Source: Rikenellaceae bacterium
Lineage (GTDB): Bacteria > Bacteroidota > Bacteroidia > Bacteroidales > Rikenellaceae
Direction of reading: 5' to 3'
NCBI GenBank assembly: GCA_015059685.1
Contig: SUZW01000001.1
Coordinates: 103,603-167,602, forward strand
DNA: 64,000 nucleotides
The translations under genes were made by a program, and so were the position numbers. Within the stretch, counting starts at the first letter, position 1. Every line of letters starts with the position of its first letter. Under the pieces are notes generated by a model, which saw only the letters and a program-made list of their open reading frames with translations, was not told the DNA's origin and searched no databases. This document shows, one piece after another, positions 27,374 through 35,628 of this stretch.

Positions 27374-27661
27374 TTACTTGTCGCGTCGTTTTTCGATTTG
27401 GCGTTTTATGGCATCGAGGGCCAAGTCTATAGCCTCCTCGAATGTGCGGGCTCTCTGCTCGGTAAGGATGTCGTTGCCCGGCACATGGAGTGTTACAAGT
27501 GCCACTTTATTACCCTTTTCGTTATCCTTATCCAACTTAAATACAACATCAACGCCTGTTGCGCTATCCTCGAAGCGCTCCAATCTCGACATCTTTTTCT
27601 CTACAAATTCGATAAGCTGCTTGCTCGCATCGAACTTCACTGATTGAATGTTAACCTCCAT
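27374..27661 (-). CDS. hpf: Ribosome hibernation promoting factor, short form
   Basis: 95 residues, the short HPF/RaiA length with no C-terminal dimerisation domain. VNIQSVKFDASKQLIEFVEKKMSRLERF and the later EEAIDLALDAIKRQIEKRRDK give the beta-alpha-beta-beta-beta-alpha fold of the S30AE family. It binds the 30S A/P-site region and stabilises inactive ribosomes in stationary phase. It is flanked by a nested palindrome upstream and a terminator downstream. Confidence 0.95.
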   Translation of the reverse strand: MEVNIQSVKFDASKQLIEFVEKKMSRLERFEDSATGVDVVFKLDKDNEKGNKVALVTLHVPGNDILTEQRARTFEEAIDLALDAIKRQIEKRRDK

Positions 27662-27690
27662 AGTACAAATAATTTTAAGGTTTATAAATT

Positions 27691-27813
27691 AAAATTGTTC
27701 TGATTGGTAAATTTTGCACTGCACTTCGGTAGCCAAACTCCTCACATAGGCCTACTATGCTGCGGGTTTGTCTCCTCGTTTAGCACAAAATTTCCTCAAT
27801 CATCTCCAATTTT
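27691..27813. repeat. nested palindrome element, copy a
   Basis: A 123-bp imperfect palindrome. The core is CTCACATAGGCCTACTATG CTGCGG, and the outer arms AAAATTG..TGATTG..AAATTTTGCAC pair with GCACAAAATTT..CAATCA..CAATTTT. Its core stem reads CATAG/CTATG where other copies read CATAC/GTATG, a compensatory change. Confidence 0.8.
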
Positions 27814-27822
27814 GTTATTGGC

Positions 27823-27851
27823 AATTAGCCATTAGCCATTGGCCATTAGCT
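27823..27851 (-). repeat. TAATGGC heptamer island 1
   Basis: Four units of the GCTAATG/GGCTAAT heptamer between xerC and hpf, followed (27858-27902) by a CTCTTCA-type simple repeat and the inverted AATTGTCAATTCGTCAATTG-like run. Confidence 0.7.
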
Positions 27852-27944
27852 TTTTTAGTTCTCCACTCTTCACTCTTTACTCTTCACTCTTCACTCTCCA
27901 CTTGTTTCGTTTAATTGTCAATTCGTCAATTGTCAATTGTCAAT

Positions 27945-28853
27945 TCACCTATGCGGGTGTGCTTTTTTGTACGCCTCTTGTAGTTGTGTTATGCTATTGT
28001 GTGTGTAACATTGTGTCGTCTTGAGCGACGAGTGCCCCATCAGCTCCTGTATCTCTCGCATATCGGCATCTCGGTTGAGCAGATGTGTAGCGAAGGTGTG
28101 TCGCAGTACATGGGGCGACTTCTTGCCCTGCACATTTGCCTCCATAAGTTGTCGCTTTACAATGCGTTGCACGGTGGAGCGTGAGAGCACTGTGCCACTC
28201 TCCGACACTATAAGTGGCGACTGTGGCAGGATACTCAAGCCGTTCGCTTCGAGGTTTGCCACATAGCTCTTCACTCGCTGTCCCATCTCCGGCAGTATCG
28301 GTATCACACGGTGCTTATCACCTTTGCCTCGTATGCGCAGCACGGAGTAGTTGTCCGAGAAATCACCAACACGCATACCACACAACTCGGCAAGACGGAT
28401 GCCACAACTGTAGAAGAGCGCAATTATTAACGCATCACGCTGCTCTCGCAGTGCGTGGTTCGTGCTCTTTTCGCGGATGTTGTCGAGCAGGTCGGCCATG
28501 CGTGACTCGGGCACAAAGTTTGGTAGCTTGCGTGCAGTGCGCAGTGAAGATATGCGGGTAAATATGTCGTGTGTAATGTGGTTGTGGTGACGCAGGTAGC
28601 GGTAGAAGCTACGCAATGACGACAACTCACGGTTCATCGAGGCGGCACTAATCTTGTCGTGGTCCATACGGTACATTATCCACTCTCGAAGATCCTCGAA
28701 CGACACTTTGCACAAATCAACACTCTCGACATCGACACCAATGCGGGAGGCGCACCACGCAGCAAAGGTCTCAAGGTCGTGCCGATAGTTGCGCACGGTG
28801 AGCGCAGAGTAGCGTCTTTCGGCCTGAATGTATGAAATGAACGCATCGATCAT
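27945..28853 (-). CDS. xerC: Tyrosine recombinase of the XerC/XerD type
   Basis: 302 residues, the Xer size. An N-terminal SAM-like core-binding domain (about 1-85) precedes the catalytic domain with Arg in YSCGIRLAELCG, Lys in IRGKGDKHR, the box HVLRHTFATHLL, the second His in LMGHSSLKTTQCY and the nucleophile Tyr in TQCYTH. Xer recombinases resolve chromosome dimers at dif. It is a chromosomal housekeeping copy with no adjacent element. XerC versus XerD cannot be decided from this gene alone. A -7 element TATATTTG lies at 28912-28919. Confidence 0.88.
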   Translation of the reverse strand: MIDAFISYIQAERRYSALTVRNYRHDLETFAAWCASRIGVDVESVDLCKVSFEDLREWIMYRMDHDKISAASMNRELSSLRSFYRYLRHHNHITHDIFTRISSLRTARKLPNFVPESRMADLLDNIREKSTNHALREQRDALIIALFYSCGIRLAELCGMRVGDFSDNYSVLRIRGKGDKHRVIPILPEMGQRVKSYVANLEANGLSILPQSPLIVSESGTVLSRSTVQRIVKRQLMEANVQGKKSPHVLRHTFATHLLNRDADMREIQELMGHSSLKTTQCYTHNSITQLQEAYKKAHPHR

Positions 28854-28911
28854 AGTCGTACCATATTAAAAAAATCGATAGCTACAGAGTTGCCATACCA
28901 CCAACCCTACA

Positions 28912-28919
28912 CAAATATA
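28912..28919 (-). promoter_or_regulatory. -7 element TATATTTG of xerC
   Basis: TATATTTG on the minus strand, 58 nt before the ATG and just behind the terminator of the GH109 gene. Confidence 0.45.
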
Positions 28920-28941
28920 GGAAATAAAAATGACAAAAACA

Positions 28942-28976
28942 ATAATCTGTCCGGTTTTTTGAGCCGGACAGATTAT
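28942..28976 (-). terminator. terminator of GH109 gene
   Basis: ATAATCTGTCCGG pairs with CCGGACAGATTAT; on the minus strand it is followed by TGTTTTTG. Confidence 0.85.
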
Positions 28977-29008
28977 AAAAAGTTGTAATTTAACAATAAT
29001 TCCTCCAA

Positions 29009-30256
29009 CTACTTCGCCATGGCGAACTCGAAGCCTTGATACCTATCCCACTCGCCTCGTGTAAAGTCGGGTATCTCGACGGGTGCTCCACCCGCCAGTG
29101 CCGACATCTCGGTGAGCTCCACGAGTGATGACCACTCCACAGCGTCGTACACATCCATATCGAGTGGCAATCCGTTGCGCAGGCAGTATATGAGGCGGCT
29201 ATCCATCGTGTAGTCTATCCATCGTGTGCCACACAGCTCCACGCCCTTGGCCTTGTAGGCCTCGACAAATGGGTGGCGATACCTCTCGGCAAGAACCAGA
29301 CACTCCTCGCCTGCAAGTACCTCTCGACTATTTGGTGCAAAGGCGGCGTATGGCACGGGGTACTTCTGTATGTAACCCTTTGTGCCACTCAATAAGAATG
29401 AACGACTGTAGGGGCGTGGCAGGGCGATGCAGTGCTGCAGCATAATGGTGCGCCCCTTCTCGGTTGTTATTACCGAGGTGTTCATCGTGCCACGGAACTC
29501 TTCGGCCTTGCCTACACCGCGCGACGACATCGACACAAGGCTCTTCATCCTATCGCCACGATGCAGCCCGAGAGTGAGTGCCACGGGGCCAAGTCCGTGT
29601 GTGGGGTAGAAGTTGGCGATATGTGTGGCCATATACTCCACCTGCCAATTCTTCCAACGACGATGACCCTGGTCATTCGAGGATATACGCTCCCGTAGGT
29701 CGTGTATGTATGATGCCTCGGCATGAATTATATCTCCCAAAAGCCCCTCTTTGGCCATATTGAACGATGCCAGCTCGAACTCGTCGTAACAGCAGTTCTC
29801 GAGCATTATGCAGTGTCGCTGCTTGCGCTCGGCAGTATCCACCAACCGCCAGCAATCCGCTACCGACATGGCTGCAGGGACCTCCAATGCCACATGTTTG
29901 TCGCACTCCATTGCGTAGATAGCAATCTCGGCGTGGCTCAGCCAGTCGGTGCTGACATAGACCAAATCTACGCTGTCGCTCTCGCACATCGCCCTCCAGC
30001 CCGCTTCACCGAGGTATGTTTTTGGCTTTGCTCCTCCCGCCTTCTCCACAATTGCCACCGAAGCGTCGAGGTTGTCGTCGATAAAGTCACATAGAGCCAC
30101 TACCTCTGCTCCCTCGATATGGGCCATACGGTTTACCGCAAGTTGTCCTCTCGCCCCCACACCTATAAAGCCTATGCGGACACGCTCCATCGGTGCGCAT
30201 CGAAATTTCAACATGCTCTGCCGGTTTGCACTTACGGAAGAAGAGTTCTGTTGCAT
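29009..30256 (-). CDS. GH109-type Gfo/Idh/MocA oxidoreductase (alpha-N-acetylgalactosaminidase-like)
   Basis: 415 residues. The Rossmann start VRIGFIGVGARGQ binds NAD. HIANFYPTHGLGPVAL is the GH109 signature with the catalytic His, and the sugar-side EVPAAMS and GHRRWKN segments also match. GH109 enzymes remove terminal alpha-GalNAc, including from A-type blood antigens and mucin, through an NAD-dependent oxidation-elimination-hydrolysis cycle. Unlike the usual Tat-exported members, this protein has no signal peptide; it begins with a polar 20-residue stretch before MERVR. It is monocistronic. Confidence 0.85.
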   Translation of the reverse strand: MQQNSSSVSANRQSMLKFRCAPMERVRIGFIGVGARGQLAVNRMAHIEGAEVVALCDFIDDNLDASVAIVEKAGGAKPKTYLGEAGWRAMCESDSVDLVYVSTDWLSHAEIAIYAMECDKHVALEVPAAMSVADCWRLVDTAERKQRHCIMLENCCYDEFELASFNMAKEGLLGDIIHAEASYIHDLRERISSNDQGHRRWKNWQVEYMATHIANFYPTHGLGPVALTLGLHRGDRMKSLVSMSSRGVGKAEEFRGTMNTSVITTEKGRTIMLQHCIALPRPYSRSFLLSGTKGYIQKYPVPYAAFAPNSREVLAGEECLVLAERYRHPFVEAYKAKGVELCGTRWIDYTMDSRLIYCLRNGLPLDMDVYDAVEWSSLVELTEMSALAGGAPVEIPDFTRGEWDRYQGFEFAMAK

Positions 30257-30278
30257 TGTTGTCGCTTTTTTGATGTTA

Positions 30279-30286
30279 CAAATATA
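30279..30286 (-). promoter_or_regulatory. -7 element TATATTTG of GH109 gene
   Basis: TATATTTG on the minus strand, 22 nt before the ATG. The AT-rich stretch 30300-30495 holds no gene. Confidence 0.45.
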
Positions 30287-30498
30287 GGTATTTTTTGTCT
30301 ATACTCGCTCTTTTTCGACCAAAAAGAGAGTGTTAGCACCGCCTGTGACTACAGAAAAAGGCGAGAGGTGGGATTTGTGTTATCGAAATTCAATAATATT
30401 ATTAAAATATTTTATTTTTATAATATGTTGAAAATCAGTGAAGTGTGGGTTTTGCTAAAATAAAACTAAAAAATAATTAAAAAAATTTAATTAAAAAC

Positions 30499-30529
30499 TT
30501 GCACAATCAAAAAAAAGCCATTACCTTTG
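30499..30529 (+). promoter_or_regulatory. promoter of the small-RNA candidate
   Basis: TTG at 30499-30501, a 20-nt spacer and TACCTTTG at 30522-30529. No open reading frame with a plausible start follows. Confidence 0.65.
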
Positions 30530-30535
30530 CACTCG

Positions 30536-30668
30536 AAGTTTTAAGGTTCATTTTTAGGTTAGTAGTTTTAGGTTGGTTGAGGAAATCGGAAGGTTGCGAC
30601 AATGGGTCGCTAAGACTGCGGGAGGTGCTCTCTCGTGAGTCGAATTACCTCCGAAGACCTCATTTTTT
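30536..30668 (+). ncRNA. candidate structured small RNA, about 133 nt
   Basis: The predicted transcript starts about 7 nt after TACCTTTG and ends in TTTTTT at 30663-30668. It can fold into a three-way junction: closing helix TGAGG/CCTCA directly before the T-run, hairpin GCGAC/GTCGC, and hairpin GGAGGT/ACCTCC with an inner CTC/GAG. The first 50 nt are U/A/G-rich (TTTTAGG repeats). It lacks the GGAA-AGCAG apex of SRP RNA and does not look like tmRNA or RNase P. It lies alone between divergent/convergent genes. The identity is unknown. Confidence 0.6.
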
Positions 30669-30672
30669 GTTT

Positions 30673-30792
30673 AAGACCAATTAAAAGGGTAATTTCTGCG
30701 TTACACTCGAGCGAAAAATGCTCACATACACAAAGTATGCTCCGCTTTTTCGTTATTCGTAGGCCTTGAAATTCCTCCTTTTAATTGGTCTT
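30673..30792. repeat. nested palindrome element, copy b
   Basis: Outer arms AAGACCAATTAAAAGG and CCTTTTAATTGGTCTT enclose the core GCTCACATAC-N5-GTATGCTCCGC with inner arms GCGAAAAA/TTTTTCG. It starts 5 nt after the T-run of the small RNA. Confidence 0.8.
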
Positions 30793-30847
30793 AAACTGTT
30801 TAATAGCCCCTTCTATGTCGCATTTGATTTAGCGGCCCCTATTGTGG

Positions 30848-31609
30848 TTACTCCACAACGCTGATATCATCGAGGGCGAAGTATGCCGGATGCGGGAACT
30901 CACCATTGCCGTTCCACTGCACATCGAACTTCACCTTGCTGACCTTGCCCAAGCCCATGAGGTTCCACTTCTGCCACCCATCAAAGGTGCTCTTGCCTCC
31001 CCTATAGAGGTAGAAATCGAGCGAAGCGCCCTCAATCTCGTTGCTGTCGCCATCGAGTGTATAGCCTGTGGCACGCACCCATACATCTTCGGTTGTCAGT
31101 GCCGGAATAGGGTAGGTGCCGGTAAGTCCATCTTTGGCCATGGCATACGAGTAGGCGGTGTGGGCCACCCAGGCACTCTCAATTTGGCGTGGCCCATTTT
31201 TGAAGAATATCTGTGATCGACAGTCGCCATAGGCGTTGTAGCCGTGGCATACCACGCAGTTTTTGCCCGAGTGCGCCCCTTCGGTAAATACGGTAAGTTG
31301 CGACGAGGCGGTATTTGCCGTGGTGTGGTCGGTGGTGTAGTACGATGATACAGCTACGCCTCCGCCCCAAAACATATTGTCACCATAGGTGTTGGTGAGT
31401 TCGCTGCCGAGGTCTGTTGCCTCGTCATACCAGCTGTATCCATTGCCACTATAGAGCAGCTCACCCATATATTGAGGGCTATCGACCAACGCATCCCAAT
31501 AGCTCCCCTCAAAGTCGAGCGTTACACACTTTGTATCATTGCCATTATTACCGTCGGTGCAGGCAAGCAGTGTAGCTCCGAACAACAATATCAAAACAAT
31601 CTTTTTCAC
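30848..31609 (-). CDS. DUF4465 lipoprotein
   Basis: 253 residues. The lipoprotein signal ends ATLLAC. The body matches DUF4465, a Bacteroidetes secreted beta-sandwich family: TLDFEGSYWDAL near the start, GFYW-like YSWYDEATDL, repeated short beta-strands, and the C-terminal GWQKWNLMGLGKVSKVKFDVQWN ... PAYFALDDISV. The fold is carbohydrate-binding-module-like; its ligand is unknown. The gene follows comM by 53 nt and may be read from its transcript. Confidence 0.85.
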   Translation of the reverse strand: MKKIVLILLFGATLLACTDGNNGNDTKCVTLDFEGSYWDALVDSPQYMGELLYSGNGYSWYDEATDLGSELTNTYGDNMFWGGGVAVSSYYTTDHTTANTASSQLTVFTEGAHSGKNCVVCHGYNAYGDCRSQIFFKNGPRQIESAWVAHTAYSYAMAKDGLTGTYPIPALTTEDVWVRATGYTLDGDSNEIEGASLDFYLYRGGKSTFDGWQKWNLMGLGKVSKVKFDVQWNGNGEFPHPAYFALDDISVVE

Positions 31610-31662
31610 GATATACTATATATTATATATTATTGCTTCAGCCTTAATTGTCAATTGTCAAT

Positions 31663-33207
31663 TTATTTGTGTTGTCCCCAACCTTCACGGTCGAGGGTGC
31701 GGTAGTTTATCGCCTCGGCAATATGAGCTGCGGAGATATGCTCCTCGCCTGCGAGGTCGGCTATGGTGCGGGCAACCTTGATTATGCGGTCATAGGCTCG
31801 AGCCGAGAGGTTTAGTCGCTCCATAGCTCGCTCCAACAGGGCTCTCACATCGGCCTGCAGAGGGCAGAATTTGCGTAACATAGCCGAGTTCATCATGGCG
31901 TTGGCGTGTATCGAGGTGCCGTTGAAGCGTTGCAGTTGCACCTTGCGTGCCGCCACAACACGCTCTCGTATCGTGGCACTCGACTCCTCCTGTCGCTCGG
32001 CATTTATGTCGGCTATAGGTACGGGTGTAACCTCGATGTGCATATCTATACGGTCGAGCAGAGGTCCCGAGATACGGGAGAAGTAGCGGTGTATGGCAAA
32101 TGGCTGACACGAACACTCCTTGGTCGGGTGGTTGTAGTAACCGCACGGGCATGGGTTCATAGCCGCTATAAGGGTAAAGTTTGACGGATACTCCACGCTA
32201 TATTTTGCTCGAGATATCGTGATGCTTCTATCCTCCAAAGGTTGTCGCAACACCTCCAAGACATTGCGGCCAAACTCGGGCAGCTCATCGAGGAAGAGTA
32301 TGCCGTTGTGGGCAAGACTCACCTCTCCGGGTTGGGGCGACTGACCACCGCCAATGAGTGCAACTTGTGAGGTGAGGTGGTGTGGAGCCCGAAAGGGGCG
32401 TGTGGTGAGTAGTCCCACCGTGTCGCTCAACTTTCCGGCTACGGAGTGTATCTTTGTCGCCTCGACAGCCTCCTCCAAGGTCATCGGTGGCATAATCGTA
32501 GGCATACGGCGTGCCAACATCGTCTTACCCGAGCCGGGTGCGCCTATCATCAGCACATTGTGCCCTCCTGCAGCGGCAATCTCGAGGGCGCGTTTCACAT
32601 AGCCCTGACCCTTGACATCGGCAAAATCTTCGGCAAAGGGAGCTGCAACAGCCTCCTGCTCGGCAAAGGTTGTGCTGTGCGTAGGGGCTATATCTATATC
32701 GCCATTGAGGTACTCCACGACCTCTCGAAGTGTCGCAACGGGGATAACCTCGACCCCCTCTACGATAGCGGCCTCGTGTGCGCTCTCGGCAGCTACGACG
32801 ATACGGTTTATGCCCGCCTCCTTGGCCATAACGGCAATGGGGAGGATGCCTCGCACCGACTTCACGCCACCATCGAGCGAGAGCTCTCCTACGAACATCG
32901 TGTCGGCAAGGCGTGTGTCCAAGACTTGAGATGTTGCTGCGAGGATACCCACCGCAATGGGGAGGTCGAAGCCCGAGCCCTCTTTGCGTAGGTCGGCAGG
33001 GGCAAGATTTACCACAACCTTGCGGGCTGTCATTCTACACTGCGAGTTCTCGAAGGCGGAGCGAATACGCTGCTCACTCTCCTTCACGGCATTGTCGGGG
33101 AGTCCGACGAGGAATAGACCTATGCCACCCCCTGCGACATTAACCTCGACATCGACTTTCACCGCCTTGATGCCTACGATGGCACCTGCAAAACACCTTA
33201 CAAACAT
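31663..33207 (-). CDS. comM: ComM/YifB-type Mg-chelatase-like AAA+ protein
   Basis: 514 residues. An N-terminal Lon-protease-like ChlI domain (about 1-170, EGSGFDLPIAVGIL) precedes an AAA+ core with Walker A GAPGSGKTMLARR (about 220), Walker B GILFLDELPEF, and the C-terminal Mg_chelatase_C helix bundle (SARAYDRIIKVARTIADL). In Vibrio, ComM is a helicase that extends branch migration in natural transformation; the family is widely conserved. It starts 12 nt after dnaB and lies near comF, priA and dnaB. Confidence 0.92.
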   Translation of the reverse strand: MFVRCFAGAIVGIKAVKVDVEVNVAGGGIGLFLVGLPDNAVKESEQRIRSAFENSQCRMTARKVVVNLAPADLRKEGSGFDLPIAVGILAATSQVLDTRLADTMFVGELSLDGGVKSVRGILPIAVMAKEAGINRIVVAAESAHEAAIVEGVEVIPVATLREVVEYLNGDIDIAPTHSTTFAEQEAVAAPFAEDFADVKGQGYVKRALEIAAAGGHNVLMIGAPGSGKTMLARRMPTIMPPMTLEEAVEATKIHSVAGKLSDTVGLLTTRPFRAPHHLTSQVALIGGGQSPQPGEVSLAHNGILFLDELPEFGRNVLEVLRQPLEDRSITISRAKYSVEYPSNFTLIAAMNPCPCGYYNHPTKECSCQPFAIHRYFSRISGPLLDRIDMHIEVTPVPIADINAERQEESSATIRERVVAARKVQLQRFNGTSIHANAMMNSAMLRKFCPLQADVRALLERAMERLNLSARAYDRIIKVARTIADLAGEEHISAAHIAEAINYRTLDREGWGQHK

Positions 33208-33219
33208 CCTTGAAATCTG

Positions 33220-34731
33220 TTAGAATGGGGCAAACTCGTCGTTCGTGGCACTCTGCAACGCAGATGGTGCGGCACCGAAGTCACCGCTTGCAATCTCCTC
33301 GTACTGTACGCCTCCACCCGTAGTGGCGATGTTGTCCCAGTTGGTAAACTTCGCCTGGTCCTTGAGGAAGCGGAGCTTCACATCGGTAACGGCACCGTTA
33401 CGGTGCTTGGCGATGATAATCTCGGCAAGACCCTCCACAGGCTCCTCACCCGGGGCTGCCGTGAAGCCGTAGTACTCGGGGCGGTGGATAAATGCCACGA
33501 TATCGGCATCCTGCTCGATGGCTCCCGACTCACGAAGGTCGCTGAGTTGTGGTCGCTTCGAGCCACCACGCGACTCGGTAGCACGGTTCAACTGCGAGAG
33601 GGCGATAATCGGAACATCCAACTCCTTGGCGATACCCTTCAGGGTACGAGATATGAAGGCCACCTCCTGCTCGCGGTTACCCTTGTCGCCCTGTCCCGAG
33701 GCGGTCATCAGCTGTAGGTAGTCGATGATGATAATTTTGATGCCGTTGTTGGTGTGCAGACGACGCACCTTCGAGCGGAACTCGAAGATTGAGAGTGCCG
33801 GAGTATCGTCGATATAGAGTGGAGCCATACCGAGTGGCTTGGTGTTTGTCTCGAGGGTCTTCCACTCCGAAGGCGAGAGCTTACCGCTACGGATAAGGTT
33901 GCCCGACAGACCTGTCTCACCGACGATAAGTCGAGTCATCAGCTGTGTCGAGGACATCTCGAGCGAGAAGAACGCCACGGGTGCCTCGTAGTCGATAGCC
34001 ATATTTCTTGCCATCGTAAGCACAAAGGCTGTCTTACCCATCGAAGGGCGGGCTGCCACGATAATAAGGTCGGAGGGTTGCCAACCGAGGGTGATATTGT
34101 CCAACTCGGTGAAACCCGTGCATACACCGCTATAGCGAGAGTCGTTCTTCGAGGCCTTCTCAATCTGCAAGATTGTGCGACGCAGGATGTCGCTTGCATT
34201 CTGCACCGAGCGTTTTACATAACCCTCGGTAATCTTCAACACCTCGCTCTCGGCATAACCGATAAGCTCGTTCACATCTATGGCACTGTCGTAGGAGCGT
34301 CGTTGTATCTCGGTTGAGGCCCGTATCAACTCACGCTGAATATGCTTCTGGGTGATGATGCGGGAGTGGAACTCGATGTTGGCTGCGGTACCGACCTGTT
34401 GTGTAAGTTGTGCGAGGTAGGTAGGACCACCCACCTTCGTAAGCTCTCGCTTCGACTTGAGCTGGTTTGTTACGGTATAGAGGTCGATAGGCTGCTGTGC
34501 TGCCGACAACTCGTTTATGACACGATAGATAAGACGATGTTCCTCTCTGTAGAACGAAGCCTCGGTGAGGTACTCCTGCACCTCGGTAATCTTATCTGCT
34601 TCGAGCATTAAGGCTCCGAGGACCGCCTCCTCAAGCTCCACGGCTTGTGGCGGTGTCGTTCCTGCCAACTCCGGTACCAGCGCCTCGATGGCGGCACTAT
34701 TTCGTGACTGCTTATTGTATTCTTTTGCCAT
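33220..34731 (-). CDS. dnaB: Replicative DNA helicase
   Basis: About 503 residues from the ATG at 34731; the track ATG at 34743 lies at the predicted transcription start. The N-terminal DnaB helical domain begins PPQAVELEEAVLGALML, and the RecA-like C-terminal domain has Walker A AARPSMGKTAFVL, Walker B IIIIDYLQLM and SQLNR. No intein interrupts it. It unwinds DNA at the fork as a hexamer. The promoter TTG-N20-TACTTTTG precedes it, and comM follows at 12 nt. Confidence 0.97.
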   Translation of the reverse strand: MAKEYNKQSRNSAAIEALVPELAGTTPPQAVELEEAVLGALMLEADKITEVQEYLTEASFYREEHRLIYRVINELSAAQQPIDLYTVTNQLKSKRELTKVGGPTYLAQLTQQVGTAANIEFHSRIITQKHIQRELIRASTEIQRRSYDSAIDVNELIGYAESEVLKITEGYVKRSVQNASDILRRTILQIEKASKNDSRYSGVCTGFTELDNITLGWQPSDLIIVAARPSMGKTAFVLTMARNMAIDYEAPVAFFSLEMSSTQLMTRLIVGETGLSGNLIRSGKLSPSEWKTLETNTKPLGMAPLYIDDTPALSIFEFRSKVRRLHTNNGIKIIIIDYLQLMTASGQGDKGNREQEVAFISRTLKGIAKELDVPIIALSQLNRATESRGGSKRPQLSDLRESGAIEQDADIVAFIHRPEYYGFTAAPGEEPVEGLAEIIIAKHRNGAVTDVKLRFLKDQAKFTNWDNIATTGGGVQYEEIASGDFGAAPSALQSATNDEFAPF

Positions 34732-34751
34732 AGTGTTGAACATTTATCCAA

Positions 34752-34782
34752 CAAAAGTAATCTTTTTTCTGGCGTTGTGCAA
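34752..34782 (-). promoter_or_regulatory. dnaB promoter
   Basis: On the minus strand TTG, 20 nt, TACTTTTG: a good Bacteroidetes match. Transcription would start near 34746, which favours the ATG at 34731 over 34743. Confidence 0.6.
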
Positions 34783-34843
34783 CCTCTTTGGTGCGAGGTA
34801 GTGTTAAAAACTATGTTTATAACATAGATGTTATAACAGAAAA

Positions 34844-34867
34844 AGCCCTCTCGTATATCTCTGGGCT
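34844..34867 (-). terminator. terminator of comF operon
   Basis: AGCCC and GGGCT form a short stem followed by TTTTC on the minus strand, about 35 nt after the comF stop. Confidence 0.55.
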
Positions 34868-34899
34868 GTTTATATCTTTTGAAAAACTTGCCTCTCGAC

Positions 34900-35628
34900 C
34901 TATCTCTTAAATGAGTGTTGCGATACTGCGAGTGTCGCTATACTGATGCGTACATCTCCCTCGCAGGCTGCGATGATAGACTTGGCACACGAGAGTATCG
35001 TAGCTCCCGTTGTTAGCACATCATCGACCAAGAGTATATGCCGTCCTCGCAACCTCTCGGGGTGCAATACGGTGAATATATCTTCGACATTCTTCCACCT
35101 ATCACCCCTGCGCTTGCGGGTTTGACTCTCGTTGTAGCGAGAGCGACGCACCGAGCGTGAGTCACACTCGATATTCATCGCACGAGCCACACCGAGTGCC
35201 AACATCTCCGATTGGTTGTAGCTGCGCCACATACGCCTCAGAGGGTGCAGGGGTATGGGTACAACAATATCTATTTCGTTGAAGTTGGGGCTGTAGAGGA
35301 GATTTTTGCCGAGCCAACCACCCATCTTCTTCGCCAAGAGCCACTGCCCCGAGTACTTGAAGCGATGCACCACACCTCGCCAATCACTATTTTCGATAAA
35401 CCAGTAGAGCGAGGCTGCATCTTCGATGGGGATATATCCGCTGAAGAGCTGCCACACAATATTCTCCTTCTCGTTGGCGAAATTTGTTGTCGGAATACGC
35501 TGTAGGCAGACAAAGCAGATATCCTGCTCTTCATGCCCGAGCGTTCCACCGCAAATTATGCATCGCGGAGGAAATACCAACGATAAGATATCGTCGCAAA
35601 CACTCCAAATATCGCTAAATATCGACAT
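34900..35628 (-). CDS. comF: ComF-family phosphoribosyltransferase-like protein
   Basis: 242 residues. An N-terminal double zinc knuckle (FPPRCIICGG ... DICFVCLQRIP) is followed by a type-I PRTase domain with the PRPP loop ILLVDDVLTTGATI near the C-terminus, the standard ComF layout. ComF family members act in DNA uptake or a PriA-linked pathway. The gene overlaps the priA 3' end by 14 nt, so PriA and ComF are translationally coupled here. Confidence 0.92.
   Translation of the reverse strand: MSIFSDIWSVCDDILSLVFPPRCIICGGTLGHEEQDICFVCLQRIPTTNFANEKENIVWQLFSGYIPIEDAASLYWFIENSDWRGVVHRFKYSGQWLLAKKMGGWLGKNLLYSPNFNEIDIVVPIPLHPLRRMWRSYNQSEMLALGVARAMNIECDSRSVRRSRYNESQTRKRRGDRWKNVEDIFTVLHPERLRGRHILLVDDVLTTGATILSCAKSIIAACEGDVRISIATLAVSQHSFKR

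Noticed and set aside
27945-28853. Tyrosine recombinase as the integrase of a mobile element
   Set aside because: Length, N-domain and motifs are of Xer housekeeping type and neither attachment repeats nor cargo genes are next to it.
30536-30668. Small RNA as SRP RNA or tmRNA
   Set aside because: No GGAA tetraloop with AGCAG partner strand, no tRNA-like ends and no tag-peptide frame.
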